NCBI RefSeq assembly: GCF_018598175.1
Contig: NZ_JAHESE010000004.1
Location: 212,236-276,235 of the forward strand
DNA: 64,000 nucleotides
Direction of reading: 5' to 3'
Source: Dawidia cretensis
Lineage (GTDB): Bacteria > Bacteroidota > Bacteroidia > Cytophagales > Cyclobacteriaceae
In this document: positions 25,436-34,766 of the stretch, in pieces
How the letters are laid out: each line of letters starts with the position of its first letter
Numbering within the stretch: position 1 is the first letter of the stretch
Notes under the pieces: generated by a model
Databases searched by the model: none
Seen by the model: the letters and a program-made list of their open reading frames with translations, nothing else
What the model was told of the DNA's origin: nothing
Position numbers and translations under genes: made by a program

Positions 25436-27892
25436 ATGTCGGTGGAGGTTTTAAAAATAGCAAAAGACTGGTTTTCCGCGCAGGGCTGGCGTCCTTTTCC
25501 TTTTCAGGAAGAGTCATGGCAGGCGTACCTGGATGGCGGCAGTGGTCTGGTCAATGCGCCCACCGGCAGCGGCAAGACCTATTCACTTCTGATGCCGGTC
25601 ATGCTGGAGTATATACGCCGTCATCCCGACGACTATAAGACGCGCCGTAATGCCGGACTGCAAGCCATTTGGATCACGCCCATCCGCGCACTATCCAAAG
25701 AGATCGAGCTGTCGGCCCGCCGCCTTATCGACGGACTGGAGCTGCCCTGGCGCATCGGCGTGCGCTCCGGCGATACATCCACCAAGGAGCGCGCCGCGCA
25801 ACGCAGCAAACCACCCGAGCTGCTGATCACGACACCCGAAAGCCTGCATTTGCTGCTGGCATCGAAAGGCTATGCTGACTTCTTCAAAGAATTGAAGATA
25901 TTGGTCGCCGACGAATGGCACGAGCTCATGGGCAGCAAACGTGGCGTACAGGTGGAGCTGGCCCTGTCGCGGCTCAAGACAGTCGTGCCGGCACTTAAGG
26001 TATGGGGCATCTCGGCGACGATCGGCAACATGGACGAAGCCCTGCAGGCACTGCTTGGTAATTATTACCACGAGCGTCCCTATAGCGTGATACGCGCCGA
26101 CCTTCATAAAGAGATCGAAGTGATCTCGGTCATGCCCGACACGCTGGAGCGTATGCCGTGGGCAGGTCACCTGGGTATAGTATTGTTAGAGAAGGTAATT
26201 GAGATCGTACGCAACAGTAAGACGACGCTCATCTTTACCAATACGCGGTCGTTTGCCGAGATCTGGTATCAAAAGATGCTCGACAAAGCGCCCGAGCTTT
26301 CGGGGCTCATGGCCATGCACCACGGCTCGATCAGCCAGGAGCTGCGCAACTGGGTAGAAGAGCAACTCCACCTGGGCAAGCTCAAGGCCGTAGTCTGTAC
26401 CTCCAGTCTCGACCTGGGCGTGGACTTTCGTCCGGTGGAAACGGTCGTACAGGTCGGTGGACCGAAAGGTGTTGCGCGCTTTTTGCAGCGTGCCGGCCGC
26501 AGCGGTCACCAGCCCGGCGCGGTAAGCCGTATATACTTTGTGCCGACGCACTCGCTGGAGCTCATCGAAGCAGCCGCTATACGCGAAGCCATTGTCCGCA
26601 AGGTAGTCGAAGACCGGCTGCCCTATCTCCGTTCGTTTGATGTGTTGATGCAATACCTGGTGACACTCGCCGTGTCAGACGGTTTTGAGCCTGACACTAC
26701 GCTGGCCGAAATACGCGGCACCTTCAGCTTTGGCAGCGTGACCGACGACGAATGGCACTGGATGCTGAACTTCCTCACCCATGGCGGCGACTCCTTACAG
26801 GCATACGATGAATACCGCAAGGTGGTGTTGCAAAACGGTATATACCGTGTCGAGAACAGAGCGATTGCCATGCGTCACCGCTTGTCGATCGGCACCATTG
26901 TGAGCGACAGCTCTATGCACGTCAAGTTTTTGTCGGGCAAATACCTGGGCACAATCGAAGAGTACTTTATAACACGCATGAGTCCCGGCGATGTATTTTG
27001 GTTTGCGGGCCGCAACCTGGAGCTGGTACGCGTCAAGGACATGGTGGCGCAGGTGCGCAAGTCCAACAAAAAGTCGGGCCGGGTGCCGTCGTGGCAGGGG
27101 GGACGTATGCCGCTGTCGTCGCAGATGAGCGAGCTGATACGCAACAAGCTCGACGAGGTCGTGCGTGGTGTGGAGCACGACGAAGAGCTGACGTTTTTAA
27201 AGCCGCTGTTCGACCTGCAACGCCAGCGCTCGCACTTGCCCGGCGCGGGTGATTTCCTGGTAGAATACTTTGAGAGTGATGAAGGGTATCACGTTATCAT
27301 GTACCCTTTTGAAGGCCGGTTTGTGCACGAAGGTATCGCCGCTCTGGTGGCGTATCGCATTGCGCAGATCCAGCCCATCACGTTTTCGATCGCCATGAAC
27401 GACTATGGCTTCGAGCTGTTGTCGGATCAGCCCATTCCGATCGAAGAAGCCCTGGAGACCGACGTGCTCGGCACCACCGACCTGCTCAAAGATATTCAAG
27501 CCAGTGTCAACTCCACGGAGATGGCCCGCCGCAAGTTTCGCGACATCGCCGCCATTTCAGGCTTGGTGTTTAAAGGTTATCCGGGCAAGCCGGTCAAGGA
27601 CCGCCACCTGCAGTCGTCGTCGCAGCTGTTCTTTAACGTCTTTCACGATTACGAGGGTCACAACCTGCTCTTGCGGCAGGCGTATGAAGAGGTAATGGAC
27701 TTTCAGCTGGAGGAGGCACGGCTGCGCCGGGCGTTGGACCGCATTGCGCGCCAAAAGATCATGATCACGTATCCACCCAAACCAACGCCGTTTGCTTTCC
27801 CGATCATGGTAGACCGCATGCGCGAAAAGCTTACGACCGAGAAGATCGAAGACCGCATCCGCAAGATGGTGGTGGAATACGACGAATCGTGA
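25436..27892 (+). CDS. Lhr-like DEXH helicase (ligase-associated DNA damage response type)
   Basis: An 818-residue superfamily 2 helicase with Walker A APTGSGKT (41-48), TPIRALSKEI (motif Ia), DEWH box (159-162), WGISATIG (motif III) and QRAGRSGH (motif VI), followed by a winged-helix and Lhr-core region and a C-terminal DUF-type domain. It matches the group annotated as ligase-associated DNA damage response DEXH helicase, which usually sits with an exonuclease, a phosphoesterase and an ATP-dependent DNA ligase. None of these partners is next to it here. Likely a 3'-5' DNA translocase in repair. Confidence 0.88.
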   Translation: MSVEVLKIAKDWFSAQGWRPFPFQEESWQAYLDGGSGLVNAPTGSGKTYSLLMPVMLEYIRRHPDDYKTRRNAGLQAIWITPIRALSKEIELSARRLIDGLELPWRIGVRSGDTSTKERAAQRSKPPELLITTPESLHLLLASKGYADFFKELKILVADEWHELMGSKRGVQVELALSRLKTVVPALKVWGISATIGNMDEALQALLGNYYHERPYSVIRADLHKEIEVISVMPDTLERMPWAGHLGIVLLEKVIEIVRNSKTTLIFTNTRSFAEIWYQKMLDKAPELSGLMAMHHGSISQELRNWVEEQLHLGKLKAVVCTSSLDLGVDFRPVETVVQVGGPKGVARFLQRAGRSGHQPGAVSRIYFVPTHSLELIEAAAIREAIVRKVVEDRLPYLRSFDVLMQYLVTLAVSDGFEPDTTLAEIRGTFSFGSVTDDEWHWMLNFLTHGGDSLQAYDEYRKVVLQNGIYRVENRAIAMRHRLSIGTIVSDSSMHVKFLSGKYLGTIEEYFITRMSPGDVFWFAGRNLELVRVKDMVAQVRKSNKKSGRVPSWQGGRMPLSSQMSELIRNKLDEVVRGVEHDEELTFLKPLFDLQRQRSHLPGAGDFLVEYFESDEGYHVIMYPFEGRFVHEGIAALVAYRIAQIQPITFSIAMNDYGFELLSDQPIPIEEALETDVLGTTDLLKDIQASVNSTEMARRKFRDIAAISGLVFKGYPGKPVKDRHLQSSSQLFFNVFHDYEGHNLLLRQAYEEVMDFQLEEARLRRALDRIARQKIMITYPPKPTPFAFPIMVDRMREKLTTEKIEDRIRKMVVEYDES

Positions 27893-28020
27893 CGCACGAC
27901 ATGTACCTTCGGGAAGAAATATGTAGGAAAACTGCGAGAAGAGGAGTTGTTTCAGTGATAGTGTATTAACAACGCTTAATAATGGCGTAACGTAACTGTC
28001 GGGCGGAGCACCTAAACAAA

Positions 28021-28048
28021 AATGTCCTGACAGGGAGGCCAGGACATT
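28021..28048. terminator. Terminator between Lhr-like and RRM genes
   Basis: AATGTCCTG pairs with CAGGACATT (9 base pairs) around a 10-base loop, with an A-rich tract to the left (useful for the reverse-strand RRM gene) and a T-rich tract to the right. Confidence 0.7.
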
Positions 28049-28068
28049 ATTTGTATTTCCATTGGGGA

Positions 28069-28392
28069 TTAATAGTCGTTTCTGCGGTTATAACCACCGC
28101 CACCACCGCCACCGCTTCTGTAGCCGCCACCGCCACTGCGGGGAGCATCGGTCTTCGGTCTTGCTTCGTTTACAACCAGGGTTTTGCCGAGGAAGTTGAA
28201 TCCGTTAAGGCTAGTAATAGCCTGACGACCAGCAGACTCATCCGCCATTTCGATAAAACCGAAACCACGGCTGCGCTGCGTTACTTTGTCCATGATAATC
28301 TTGGCAGAAGAAACTTCGCCATACTCTTCGAATAATCCCTTCAATTCCTGCTCGGACGCCTTAAAAGGGATGTTGGCAACGTAAATGTTCAT
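28069..28392 (-). CDS. Glycine-rich RRM RNA-binding protein
   Basis: A 107-residue protein with one RNA recognition motif: RNP2 is IYVANI (residues 3-8) and RNP1 is RGFGFIEM (42-49). A Gly/Arg/Tyr-rich tail (about 85-107) follows. Such small RRM proteins are common in Bacteroidota and Cyanobacteria and act as abundant RNA chaperones or post-transcriptional regulators, often cold- or growth-phase-regulated. Upstream, a TAAGTTTG element on the reverse strand at 28435-28442 could be its -7 box, giving a leader of roughly 35 bases. Confidence 0.93.
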   Translation of the reverse strand: MNIYVANIPFKASEQELKGLFEEYGEVSSAKIIMDKVTQRSRGFGFIEMADESAGRQAITSLNGFNFLGKTLVVNEARPKTDAPRSGGGGYRSGGGGGGGYNRRNDY

Positions 28393-28868
28393 TGTTGAAA
28401 AATAGTAAATGAGAAATTAGTTTGTGTGAACTGGCAAACTTAACCTGCAAACTACATAGAGGGGTTTTGAGTAAGCGTGACAATTAACATATGCAAGGTA
28501 AGGATTTTTTTGAATTTTCAAATTTTGCCGCTTTTCCTTGTTTCCAGCCTAAAAACGCAGCTTTTTTAGTGTTTCGGACAATTTCGGTGCCTTCCCGATA
28601 CCCATTACTCCGCCTTTTTTACCGCCCGAGGAATACACGTTGGAGGATATAAATCACGTTTTTCAAACCGTTGCGCTGGACGCGCCAAAAGCGGCAGAGG
28701 TATCGTTTGCCCTACACGACAAACGTCGCCCGGAAGCACGCAAGCCCACAACGGTGCACTCACCGTGTGTTCCGGCAAAAGCACGATAATGCGTGCAGAC
28801 ACATGCGCACACGGTAGTTTGATAGAATACAATTCCGCATATTCGCCGACCTAACCGAACAACCCAAT
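28393..28868. other. Divergent intergenic region before RRM and hexosaminidase genes
   Basis: 476 bases without a credible gene. It contains the RRM leader with TAAGTTTG (reverse strand, 28435-28442), an AT-rich tract around 28500-28570, and a short hairpin ACGGTG/CACCGT at 28751-28766 about 100 bases before the hexosaminidase start. A TAGTTTG at about 28814, one base short of the -7 consensus, may belong to the hexosaminidase promoter. Confidence 0.4.
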
Positions 28869-31436
28869 ATGACGCGAACATTTTTGGCTGCCTGGCTGTT
28901 GGTCCTCGCCCTGGCAGCACCCACCGTGGCAGCCCCCGGCTTTGACGCCAGGTACCTGCAGGTGCGCTGGGAGATTGTCGAAAACAACTACCAGGGCAAA
29001 ACCCAATTCCTCTCGGCCTTTACGTTCACCAACACCGGCAAGACGGACTTCCCCAGGGAAGGGTGGACGCTTTACTTCAACTTTATCCGCACCCCCATCG
29101 CAGGCACCACCACGGGCGGGGTAAACGTCGAGCGCCTGAACGGCGACTTGTTCCGCCTCACGCCGCAAACCGACTTTGCCGGGTTGCCCGCCGGTAAATC
29201 CTTACGCGTAGAATTTATGGCACACGACTGGGTGATCAATTATACCGACGCGCCCGCCGGATTATACCTGGTCTGGCAGGATGCACCTGCCGTGGGTGTG
29301 CCGGTAACAAACTATACCATTTTGCCGTCGACCGAGCCGCGCCAGTACAACCGCTTTGAAGCCGACAAGATCGGACTCATCACACCGCAGGTGCTATACG
29401 AGCAAAACAAGCTATACCACGACGTACCCACACAACAACAAGTGCCCATCTTTCCGACACCGGTATCCTACCGCGGCGGCCAGGGCACCTTCATTCTTAC
29501 ACCGCAAGTACCCATCCAGGCAGATGCTGCCTTTAAACGCGAAGCCAATTACCTGGCGGGCGAGCTGGCTACCTTGCTCGGCAAACGCCCGCTCTTATCA
29601 GCAGCCACGGGGGGTACCGCCAGGATCGTATTGCAACAGAAGGCAATGCCCAAAGAGGCCTATACCCTCGACGTAAAGTCAGCGGAGATTACCATCACGG
29701 CAGGTTCCGCCAACGGTATATTCTACGGTATACAGTCGTTGAAGACCCTGATACCACCGACGGCGTGGGCCGCACCCGCCAACGTCATTCGCATTCCGGA
29801 AACGATGGTACAGGACGCGCCGCGCTTTGGACACCGCGCTTTCTTTATCGATGTCTGCCGCAACTTCCAGGAGAAGAAAGAGATCCTGAAGCTGCTCGAC
29901 CTGATGGCGCTATACAAGCTTAACGTGTTGCACTTTCACCTGACCGAAGACGAAGGGTGGCGTTTGGAGATACCCGGCTTGCCGGAGCTGACCGAGATCG
30001 GCGCACGCCGCGGGCATACCGTCACGGGCGAAGATTACCTGCAACCATCGTTTGGCTCCGGCCCGGATGTGAACGGCCGCATTGGTTCGGGCCATTATAC
30101 ACGCGCGGACTATATCGAGATTCTGAAGTATGCTACCGAGCGGCACATCGAAGTGATTCCCGAGTTGGAAACACCGGGCCATGCACGCGCCGCCGTGGTC
30201 GCGATGAACGTTCGCTACAAACGCCTGCAAAAGGAGGGGAGACGCGACGAAGCTGCCCGCTACCTGCTGAGCGATCCGGAAGACGCTTCCGAATATCACT
30301 CGGTGCAGGGCTGGACGGACAACGTCATTAACGTGGCCATGCCATCCACCTATACGTTCCTCGAAAAAGTGACCGACGAGCTGGTTGCCATGTATAAAGA
30401 AGCCGGTGCACCGCTCAAAACGGTTCACTACGGTGGTGACGAAGTGCCCGCGGGGGTGTGGGAGAAGTCCCCCGCCGTGAAGAAGCTCATGGCCGCCGAG
30501 CCGGCGATCAAAACAACCAACGACCTGTGGTATTACTTCTACGGTAAAGTAAGTCGCATGGCCGCCGGCAAGGGTTTGTATATGTATGGCTGGGAAGAGA
30601 TTGCCATGCGCAAGACACAACTTGACGGCAACCCGCAGTATATACCCAATCCCGACTTTGTGCAGAAGGGCTTCCAGGTAGACGTTTGGAACAACGCCCT
30701 GGGCTGGGGCGCCGAAGACCTGGCCTACCGACTGGCCAACGCCGGCTACAAGGTTGTGCTGTCGTGCGTGAGCAATATGTACTTCGACATGTCGGTATAT
30801 AAGGCCTTCGACGAGCCCGGATATTACTGGGGCGCGTTTGTGGATGTCGACAAGCTCTTCTATTTCATTCCATACGACTATTTCAAGAATGCCAAAGAAG
30901 ACCGTCTGGGCAATCCGTTGGATCGATCGATCTTTATGGGTAAAGAACGTCTGACGGACTATGGTAAGTCAAACGTCGTAGGCATTCAGGGACTGATCTG
31001 GTCCGAGACCGTGCGTGGTCCGGAGCAGTTGGAGTATAAAATACTGCCGAAGATGTTGGGCCTGGCGGAACGCGCCTGGGCCGCAGACCCGGCATGGGCT
31101 ACGGAGAAAGATCCGGCCCGCAGCGAGGCGCTGTATGCAGATGCCTGGTCGTCCTTCGCGACAACCGTCGGCACCCGCGAGCTGCCACGCCTGGATTATT
31201 ATGCCGGTGGTTTCCAATACCGCATACCTTCGCCGGGGGCAACCGTGGTCGACGGCAAAGTAGCATTGAATCAACAATTGCCGGGCTTTACGTTGCGCTA
31301 TACCACCGACGGCACGGAGCCGACGGTGAAGAGCCCGGTCTATACGGCGCCCATTGCCGCCAAAGGCGATATTAAAATAAAAGCATTCAACACCCGTGGC
31401 CGCGCGGGAAAGACCAGTACTGTTAAGAACCCCTAA
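28869..31436 (+). CDS. Exported GH20 beta-N-acetylhexosaminidase
   Basis: An 855-residue chitobiase-like enzyme with signal peptide (cleavage near VAA, residue 22). Order of domains: N-terminal carbohydrate-binding CHB_HEX region (about 25-170), a GH20b small domain, then the GH20 barrel with FHLTEDEGWRLEIPGLPELTEIGARRG and catalytic pair D524-E525 in H-Y-G-G-D-E. A C-terminal chitobiase/Fn3-like domain (about 790-855, TLRYTTDGTEPT) follows. It removes terminal GlcNAc from chitin oligomers or glycoconjugates in the periplasm or at the surface. It is 12 bases ahead of a membrane acyltransferase gene. Confidence 0.94.
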   Translation: MTRTFLAAWLLVLALAAPTVAAPGFDARYLQVRWEIVENNYQGKTQFLSAFTFTNTGKTDFPREGWTLYFNFIRTPIAGTTTGGVNVERLNGDLFRLTPQTDFAGLPAGKSLRVEFMAHDWVINYTDAPAGLYLVWQDAPAVGVPVTNYTILPSTEPRQYNRFEADKIGLITPQVLYEQNKLYHDVPTQQQVPIFPTPVSYRGGQGTFILTPQVPIQADAAFKREANYLAGELATLLGKRPLLSAATGGTARIVLQQKAMPKEAYTLDVKSAEITITAGSANGIFYGIQSLKTLIPPTAWAAPANVIRIPETMVQDAPRFGHRAFFIDVCRNFQEKKEILKLLDLMALYKLNVLHFHLTEDEGWRLEIPGLPELTEIGARRGHTVTGEDYLQPSFGSGPDVNGRIGSGHYTRADYIEILKYATERHIEVIPELETPGHARAAVVAMNVRYKRLQKEGRRDEAARYLLSDPEDASEYHSVQGWTDNVINVAMPSTYTFLEKVTDELVAMYKEAGAPLKTVHYGGDEVPAGVWEKSPAVKKLMAAEPAIKTTNDLWYYFYGKVSRMAAGKGLYMYGWEEIAMRKTQLDGNPQYIPNPDFVQKGFQVDVWNNALGWGAEDLAYRLANAGYKVVLSCVSNMYFDMSVYKAFDEPGYYWGAFVDVDKLFYFIPYDYFKNAKEDRLGNPLDRSIFMGKERLTDYGKSNVVGIQGLIWSETVRGPEQLEYKILPKMLGLAERAWAADPAWATEKDPARSEALYADAWSSFATTVGTRELPRLDYYAGGFQYRIPSPGATVVDGKVALNQQLPGFTLRYTTDGTEPTVKSPVYTAPIAAKGDIKIKAFNTRGRAGKTSTVKNP

Positions 31437-31448
31437 ACCGATAGCCCC

Positions 31449-32642
31449 ATGCAAAACTCCCTAACCACCCAACGCGTGTTATCGATCGATGCCTTTCGCG
31501 GCATTACGATCCTGGTCATGATCTTTGTCAACGAGCTGGCCGGTGTACAAGGCATACCGGCGTGGATGAAACATATGCCGGCGACAGCCGATGCCATGAC
31601 GTTTGTCGACGTGGTGTTTCCGGCCTTCCTGTTTATTGTCGGAATGTCCATTCCCTTCGCCATGGCCAGTCGCCGGGCCAAAGGCGACAGCGTGGGCCAG
31701 CTAAACGCCCACATACTCTTTCGCACCCTGGGGCTACTGGTCCTGGGCTTCTTTATGGTCAACGCCGAAGGCGGCTATAACGAAGCGGCCATGGCCATAC
31801 CGCTGGCCTTGTGGTCGCTGTTGTTCTACGTGGGCGTGATCCTGATTTGGAATGTCTATACTTCCCTGAGCAAGCCTGTTGTCTACGCGCTCCGGGCGAC
31901 GGGCGCCGTATTACTGCTGGTGCTGGCATGGCTGTACCGGGGTGGCGAAGACGGCACCGGCACGATGACACCGCAGTGGTGGGGAATCCTCGGCCTCATC
32001 GGCTGGGCGTACCTGGTAGCCTGCCTGTGGTACCAGCTCGTGCGTGGCAAGCTGGCCGGAATCTGCGCGGGGATCGTGCTGTGTTTAGGACTGTATATAC
32101 TGGGCAAAGCCGGGATCGTCAGCGACGTGCCGGTACTGGGTTGGACTGTCGGCCAGATGGGACACGCCATCCATACGGCCATCGTGCTCTGCGGTATTGC
32201 GGCATCGCTCATATTCTTTGACCGCAAGCACGCCCATACCAATGACCGCCGGTTGCTGGAAGTGCTTGCCTTTGCGCTTATCCTGGTGGCCGCCGCCTTT
32301 CTGGCGCGCCCTTACTATAAGATCTCGAAGATCTTCGCGACGCCGTCCTGGGCTCTCTACAGCGCGGCGATTTGCTGTGTCATCTTCACATTCCTGTATT
32401 GGCTCATCGATTTGAAGCACGTCAGTCGCTGGACGGCCTTTTTTAAGCCCGCGGCCTCCAACCCCTTGCTGACGTATATCATACCGTTTATCTTGTACGC
32501 ATTGCTGCGCCTGCTCCATACACACTTTCCCGGCTTCCTGTACGAAGGGGTCGTCGGCATTGTGTGGTCCTTGGTGTTCGCGGTGGCCGTCATGGCCCTC
32601 GTGATCGGGTTGAATAAGCTCAAGATCAGGTTGCAGCTGTAG
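31449..32642 (+). CDS. DUF5009/HGSNAT-like membrane acyltransferase
   Basis: A 397-residue protein with about ten membrane segments. The N-terminus RVLSIDAFRGITILVMIFVNELAG and the segment FVDVVFPAFLFIVGMSIPFA match the family of heparan-alpha-glucosaminide N-acetyltransferase-like proteins (DUF5009, related to YeiB and acyltransferase 3). Human HGSNAT moves acetyl groups from cytosolic acetyl-CoA to glucosamine across a membrane. Sitting 12 bases after a GlcNAc-releasing enzyme gene, it may modify or pair with amino-sugar breakdown, but no substrate is known. Confidence 0.85.
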   Translation: MQNSLTTQRVLSIDAFRGITILVMIFVNELAGVQGIPAWMKHMPATADAMTFVDVVFPAFLFIVGMSIPFAMASRRAKGDSVGQLNAHILFRTLGLLVLGFFMVNAEGGYNEAAMAIPLALWSLLFYVGVILIWNVYTSLSKPVVYALRATGAVLLLVLAWLYRGGEDGTGTMTPQWWGILGLIGWAYLVACLWYQLVRGKLAGICAGIVLCLGLYILGKAGIVSDVPVLGWTVGQMGHAIHTAIVLCGIAASLIFFDRKHAHTNDRRLLEVLAFALILVAAAFLARPYYKISKIFATPSWALYSAAICCVIFTFLYWLIDLKHVSRWTAFFKPAASNPLLTYIIPFILYALLRLLHTHFPGFLYEGVVGIVWSLVFAVAVMALVIGLNKLKIRLQL

Positions 32643-32657
32643 CCAACGTAGTTGCGT

Positions 32658-33233
32658 ATGCAATCTGCCTTACAACAGCATATTCAAAAGTTTGTCAGTA
32701 TCCCGGAGGAAGACATGCCCGGGATACTGGCATACTTCACGCCGATGCACCTCCAAAAAAAGGAGAACCTGTTGGTGGAAGGTAACGTCTGTCACTCGAA
32801 TTACTTCGTAGTGAAAGGCTACCTGCGCATGTTTTACGTTAGCGACAAAGGCGACGAGAAGACAATTCAATTTGCCCTGGAGAACTGGTGGATGGCCGAC
32901 TACGATTCATTCTCCCACCAACGGCCCGGCGTGTTTTCCATTCAGGCCGTCGAGCGTGCCGAGGTACTGGCCTTGCATTACCAGGCGCAGGAAAAAATGC
33001 TGCAACAATACCCGTTACTCGAACGCTATTTTCGTCTCATGCACCAGCGTGCCCACGCGGCCTCGCAGCAGCGCATTCGCGGGCAGTTTAGCTTCTCGCG
33101 CGAAGACCAGTACCTGAACTTTGCCCGGCGATACCCGGAGTTCGTGCAACGGGTTCCTCAATACCTGCTGGCATCCTTCCTGGGCTTTACGCCTGAATAC
33201 CTGAGCGAAATCCGCGCAAAGAAACGATCTTAA
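32658..33233 (+). CDS. Crp/Fnr-family transcriptional regulator
   Basis: A 191-residue regulator with an N-terminal cyclic-nucleotide-binding-like barrel (NLLVEGNVCHSNYFVVKGYLRMFY) and a C-terminal winged helix (VPQYLLASFLGFTPEYLSEIRAKK). It lacks the Cys cluster of Fnr and a clear cAMP pocket, like most small Bacteroidota Crp-like proteins. The ATG at 32658 was chosen over a TTG six bases earlier. It follows the acyltransferase gene by 15 bases and precedes an AhpD-like gene, which has its own -7 element; regulators of this type often control such a neighbour. Confidence 0.9.
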   Translation: MQSALQQHIQKFVSIPEEDMPGILAYFTPMHLQKKENLLVEGNVCHSNYFVVKGYLRMFYVSDKGDEKTIQFALENWWMADYDSFSHQRPGVFSIQAVERAEVLALHYQAQEKMLQQYPLLERYFRLMHQRAHAASQQRIRGQFSFSREDQYLNFARRYPEFVQRVPQYLLASFLGFTPEYLSEIRAKKRS

Positions 33234-33265
33234 ACCTGTTTAAGAATTCCCATTGGACGGCCCGA

Positions 33266-33273
33266 TACCTTTG
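33266..33273 (+). promoter_or_regulatory. Bacteroidota -7 element before the AhpD-like gene
   Basis: TACCTTTG, a full TAnnTTTG match, 19 bases before the start codon. No good -33 TTG at the usual distance, consistent with activation by the Crp/Fnr-type protein encoded just upstream. Confidence 0.5.
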
Positions 33274-33292
33274 ATCCATCAAAACAACAACT

Positions 33293-33733
33293 ATGGACCA
33301 GAGAGTAAAAATCGAACAGGTATTTCCCGAAGCCTATAAAGGCATGATAGGCCTCGTCACCGCGTTGAGTAAAATCAACCTGACGCCGATCCAGAAAGAG
33401 CTGATCAAAATCCGCGCGTCTCAAATCAACGGCTGCAGCTACTGCCTCGACATGCACACCCGCGATGCCCTGAAATACGGAGAGACCCAACAACGTCTCT
33501 TCGTCCTCAGCGCCTGGCGCGAGACAGACCTCTTTACAGAGGAAGAGAAAGCGCTCCTGGCGCTGATCGAGGAGGTTACGCTCATTCACCAGAAAGGCGT
33601 GACGGACGAGACTTATAAAGGAGCTGAGAAGTTCTTTCGTGCAGAGACGATCGCGCAGATCATTATGGCAATTGTGCTGATCAATGCCTGGAATAGAATT
33701 GCGATTAGTACACATATGCCGATACCACGGTAG
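33293..33733 (+). CDS. AhpD-like carboxymuconolactone decarboxylase-family protein
   Basis: A 146-residue alkylhydroperoxidase-like protein. The core shows the CMD/AhpD motif S-Q-I-N-G-C-S-Y-C-L-D-M-H, in which the CxxC pair and nearby His form the proton-relay peroxidase site. The C-terminal half (AIVLINAWNRIAIS) is also typical. Members reduce peroxides with thiol partners or have unassigned redox roles. Co-location with a Crp/Fnr-type regulator suggests redox-linked control. Confidence 0.93.
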   Translation: MDQRVKIEQVFPEAYKGMIGLVTALSKINLTPIQKELIKIRASQINGCSYCLDMHTRDALKYGETQQRLFVLSAWRETDLFTEEEKALLALIEEVTLIHQKGVTDETYKGAEKFFRAETIAQIIMAIVLINAWNRIAISTHMPIPR

Positions 33734-33857
33734 GAGTCAGCGTGAGCGTGGGTGTGAGAGCGAAGAAAGAAACAACCGACATCGGGTACAAGCAAAAAGA
33801 CCTCGCGCCAGCGCGCATGTTGAGCCACCACGCTCTTTCTATCCACGATCTCACAGA

Positions 33858-33893
33858 AAAAGGCCATCCGGTCGCAAGACAGAATGGCCTTTT
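33858..33893. terminator. Bidirectional intrinsic terminator
   Basis: AAAAGGCCAT pairs perfectly with ATGGCCTTTT (10 base pairs), loop 16 bases, between the convergent AhpD-like and DUF2807 genes. Confidence 0.8.
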
Positions 33894-33908
33894 ATATACT
33901 ATAAGCGA

Positions 33909-34634
33909 CTAATAAGCCCGGTCCACCGTTCCGGATCCATAGATCTTCTTGGTAGCGGTCTTTGTATTCCCTTTGTGTTTGATGCTGCCGCTGCCTTGAA
34001 TGGTCGCGTCGAGGTTGCTGGCCACATTCAGTTCAGCGGTACCGCTGCCGGTAACTTTGGCCTTTGCCGTTTCCAGCGGGCAGTTAAAGCCCTTGATAGC
34101 ACCCGAGCCACTGACCGTAGCATCGATCGAGGTAGCATAGCCCTTCAGTGTCAATATGCCGGAGCCGCTCACGTCGGCTTTTACCGTGTTGCCTTTGATG
34201 TCGACGTCCATGGCGCCGTTGCCATTTACGCCGAGGGTTACGTAGTCCGCGGCAATCGAGTTTTCAGAGATAATCTTGCCGCCACCGTTCACCTGCAGGT
34301 CGTTGATGCTTTTCACGCTCACGAACAGTTTCATGGTAGGGTTGAGTTTGATGTCGTCGATCTTGGCCCACAGGCTTTTGTTCGGCGACTCGGGCTTGCG
34401 CTCGATGTTGATCATGAGGATGCCGTTTTCTACTTTGATATCGCTTACCGAAAAAATCTCGGTCAGGGCTTCTACGGTAACCTCCTGCTTGTTGGTTTGC
34501 TTCAGGTAAACGGTATAGTTGGAGTTTACATAGATCCCCTTAAACTCAGGGAGTTCCAGGACCTTTTTGGTGGTTTGAGCAAACGTCACGACGGCCAGTA
34601 AAAGGGCTACGGAGAGAGCAAGTGTCTTTTTCAT
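33909..34634 (-). CDS. Exported head-GIN domain (DUF2807) protein
   Basis: A 241-residue protein with signal peptide (cleavage after TFA, residue 19). The sequence LPEFKGIYVNSNYTVYLKQ and repeated G-S-G turns (VSGSGILTL, VSGSGAIKG, VTGSGTAEL, IQGSGSIKH, YGSGTVD) mark the putative auto-transporter adhesin head-GIN domain, a beta-helix-like fold widespread in Bacteroidota. Function is unknown. The start at 34634 gives the clean signal peptide; five extra codons upstream are unlikely. Confidence 0.88.
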   Translation of the reverse strand: MKKTLALSVALLLAVVTFAQTTKKVLELPEFKGIYVNSNYTVYLKQTNKQEVTVEALTEIFSVSDIKVENGILMINIERKPESPNKSLWAKIDDIKLNPTMKLFVSVKSINDLQVNGGGKIISENSIAADYVTLGVNGNGAMDVDIKGNTVKADVSGSGILTLKGYATSIDATVSGSGAIKGFNCPLETAKAKVTGSGTAELNVASNLDATIQGSGSIKHKGNTKTATKKIYGSGTVDRAY

Positions 34635-34723
34635 ACAGAATTTGATCATTGAATGTTCTGGGGCTAAATAACGATCCCCCCGTTGAAATTATAAAATCAT
34701 CCTGACGATTAAAAGCGTCATTG

Positions 34724-34744
34724 ATCGCCGGATTCGCCGGCGAT
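34724..34744 (-). terminator. Hairpin after the small membrane peptide gene
   Basis: ATCGCCGG and CCGGCGAT form a perfect 8-base-pair stem with a 5-base loop, 23 bases after the stop of the 34-residue frame on the same strand. It supports an independent short transcript. Confidence 0.5.
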
Positions 34745-34766
34745 GGTAACAAACCAGCTACAAACC

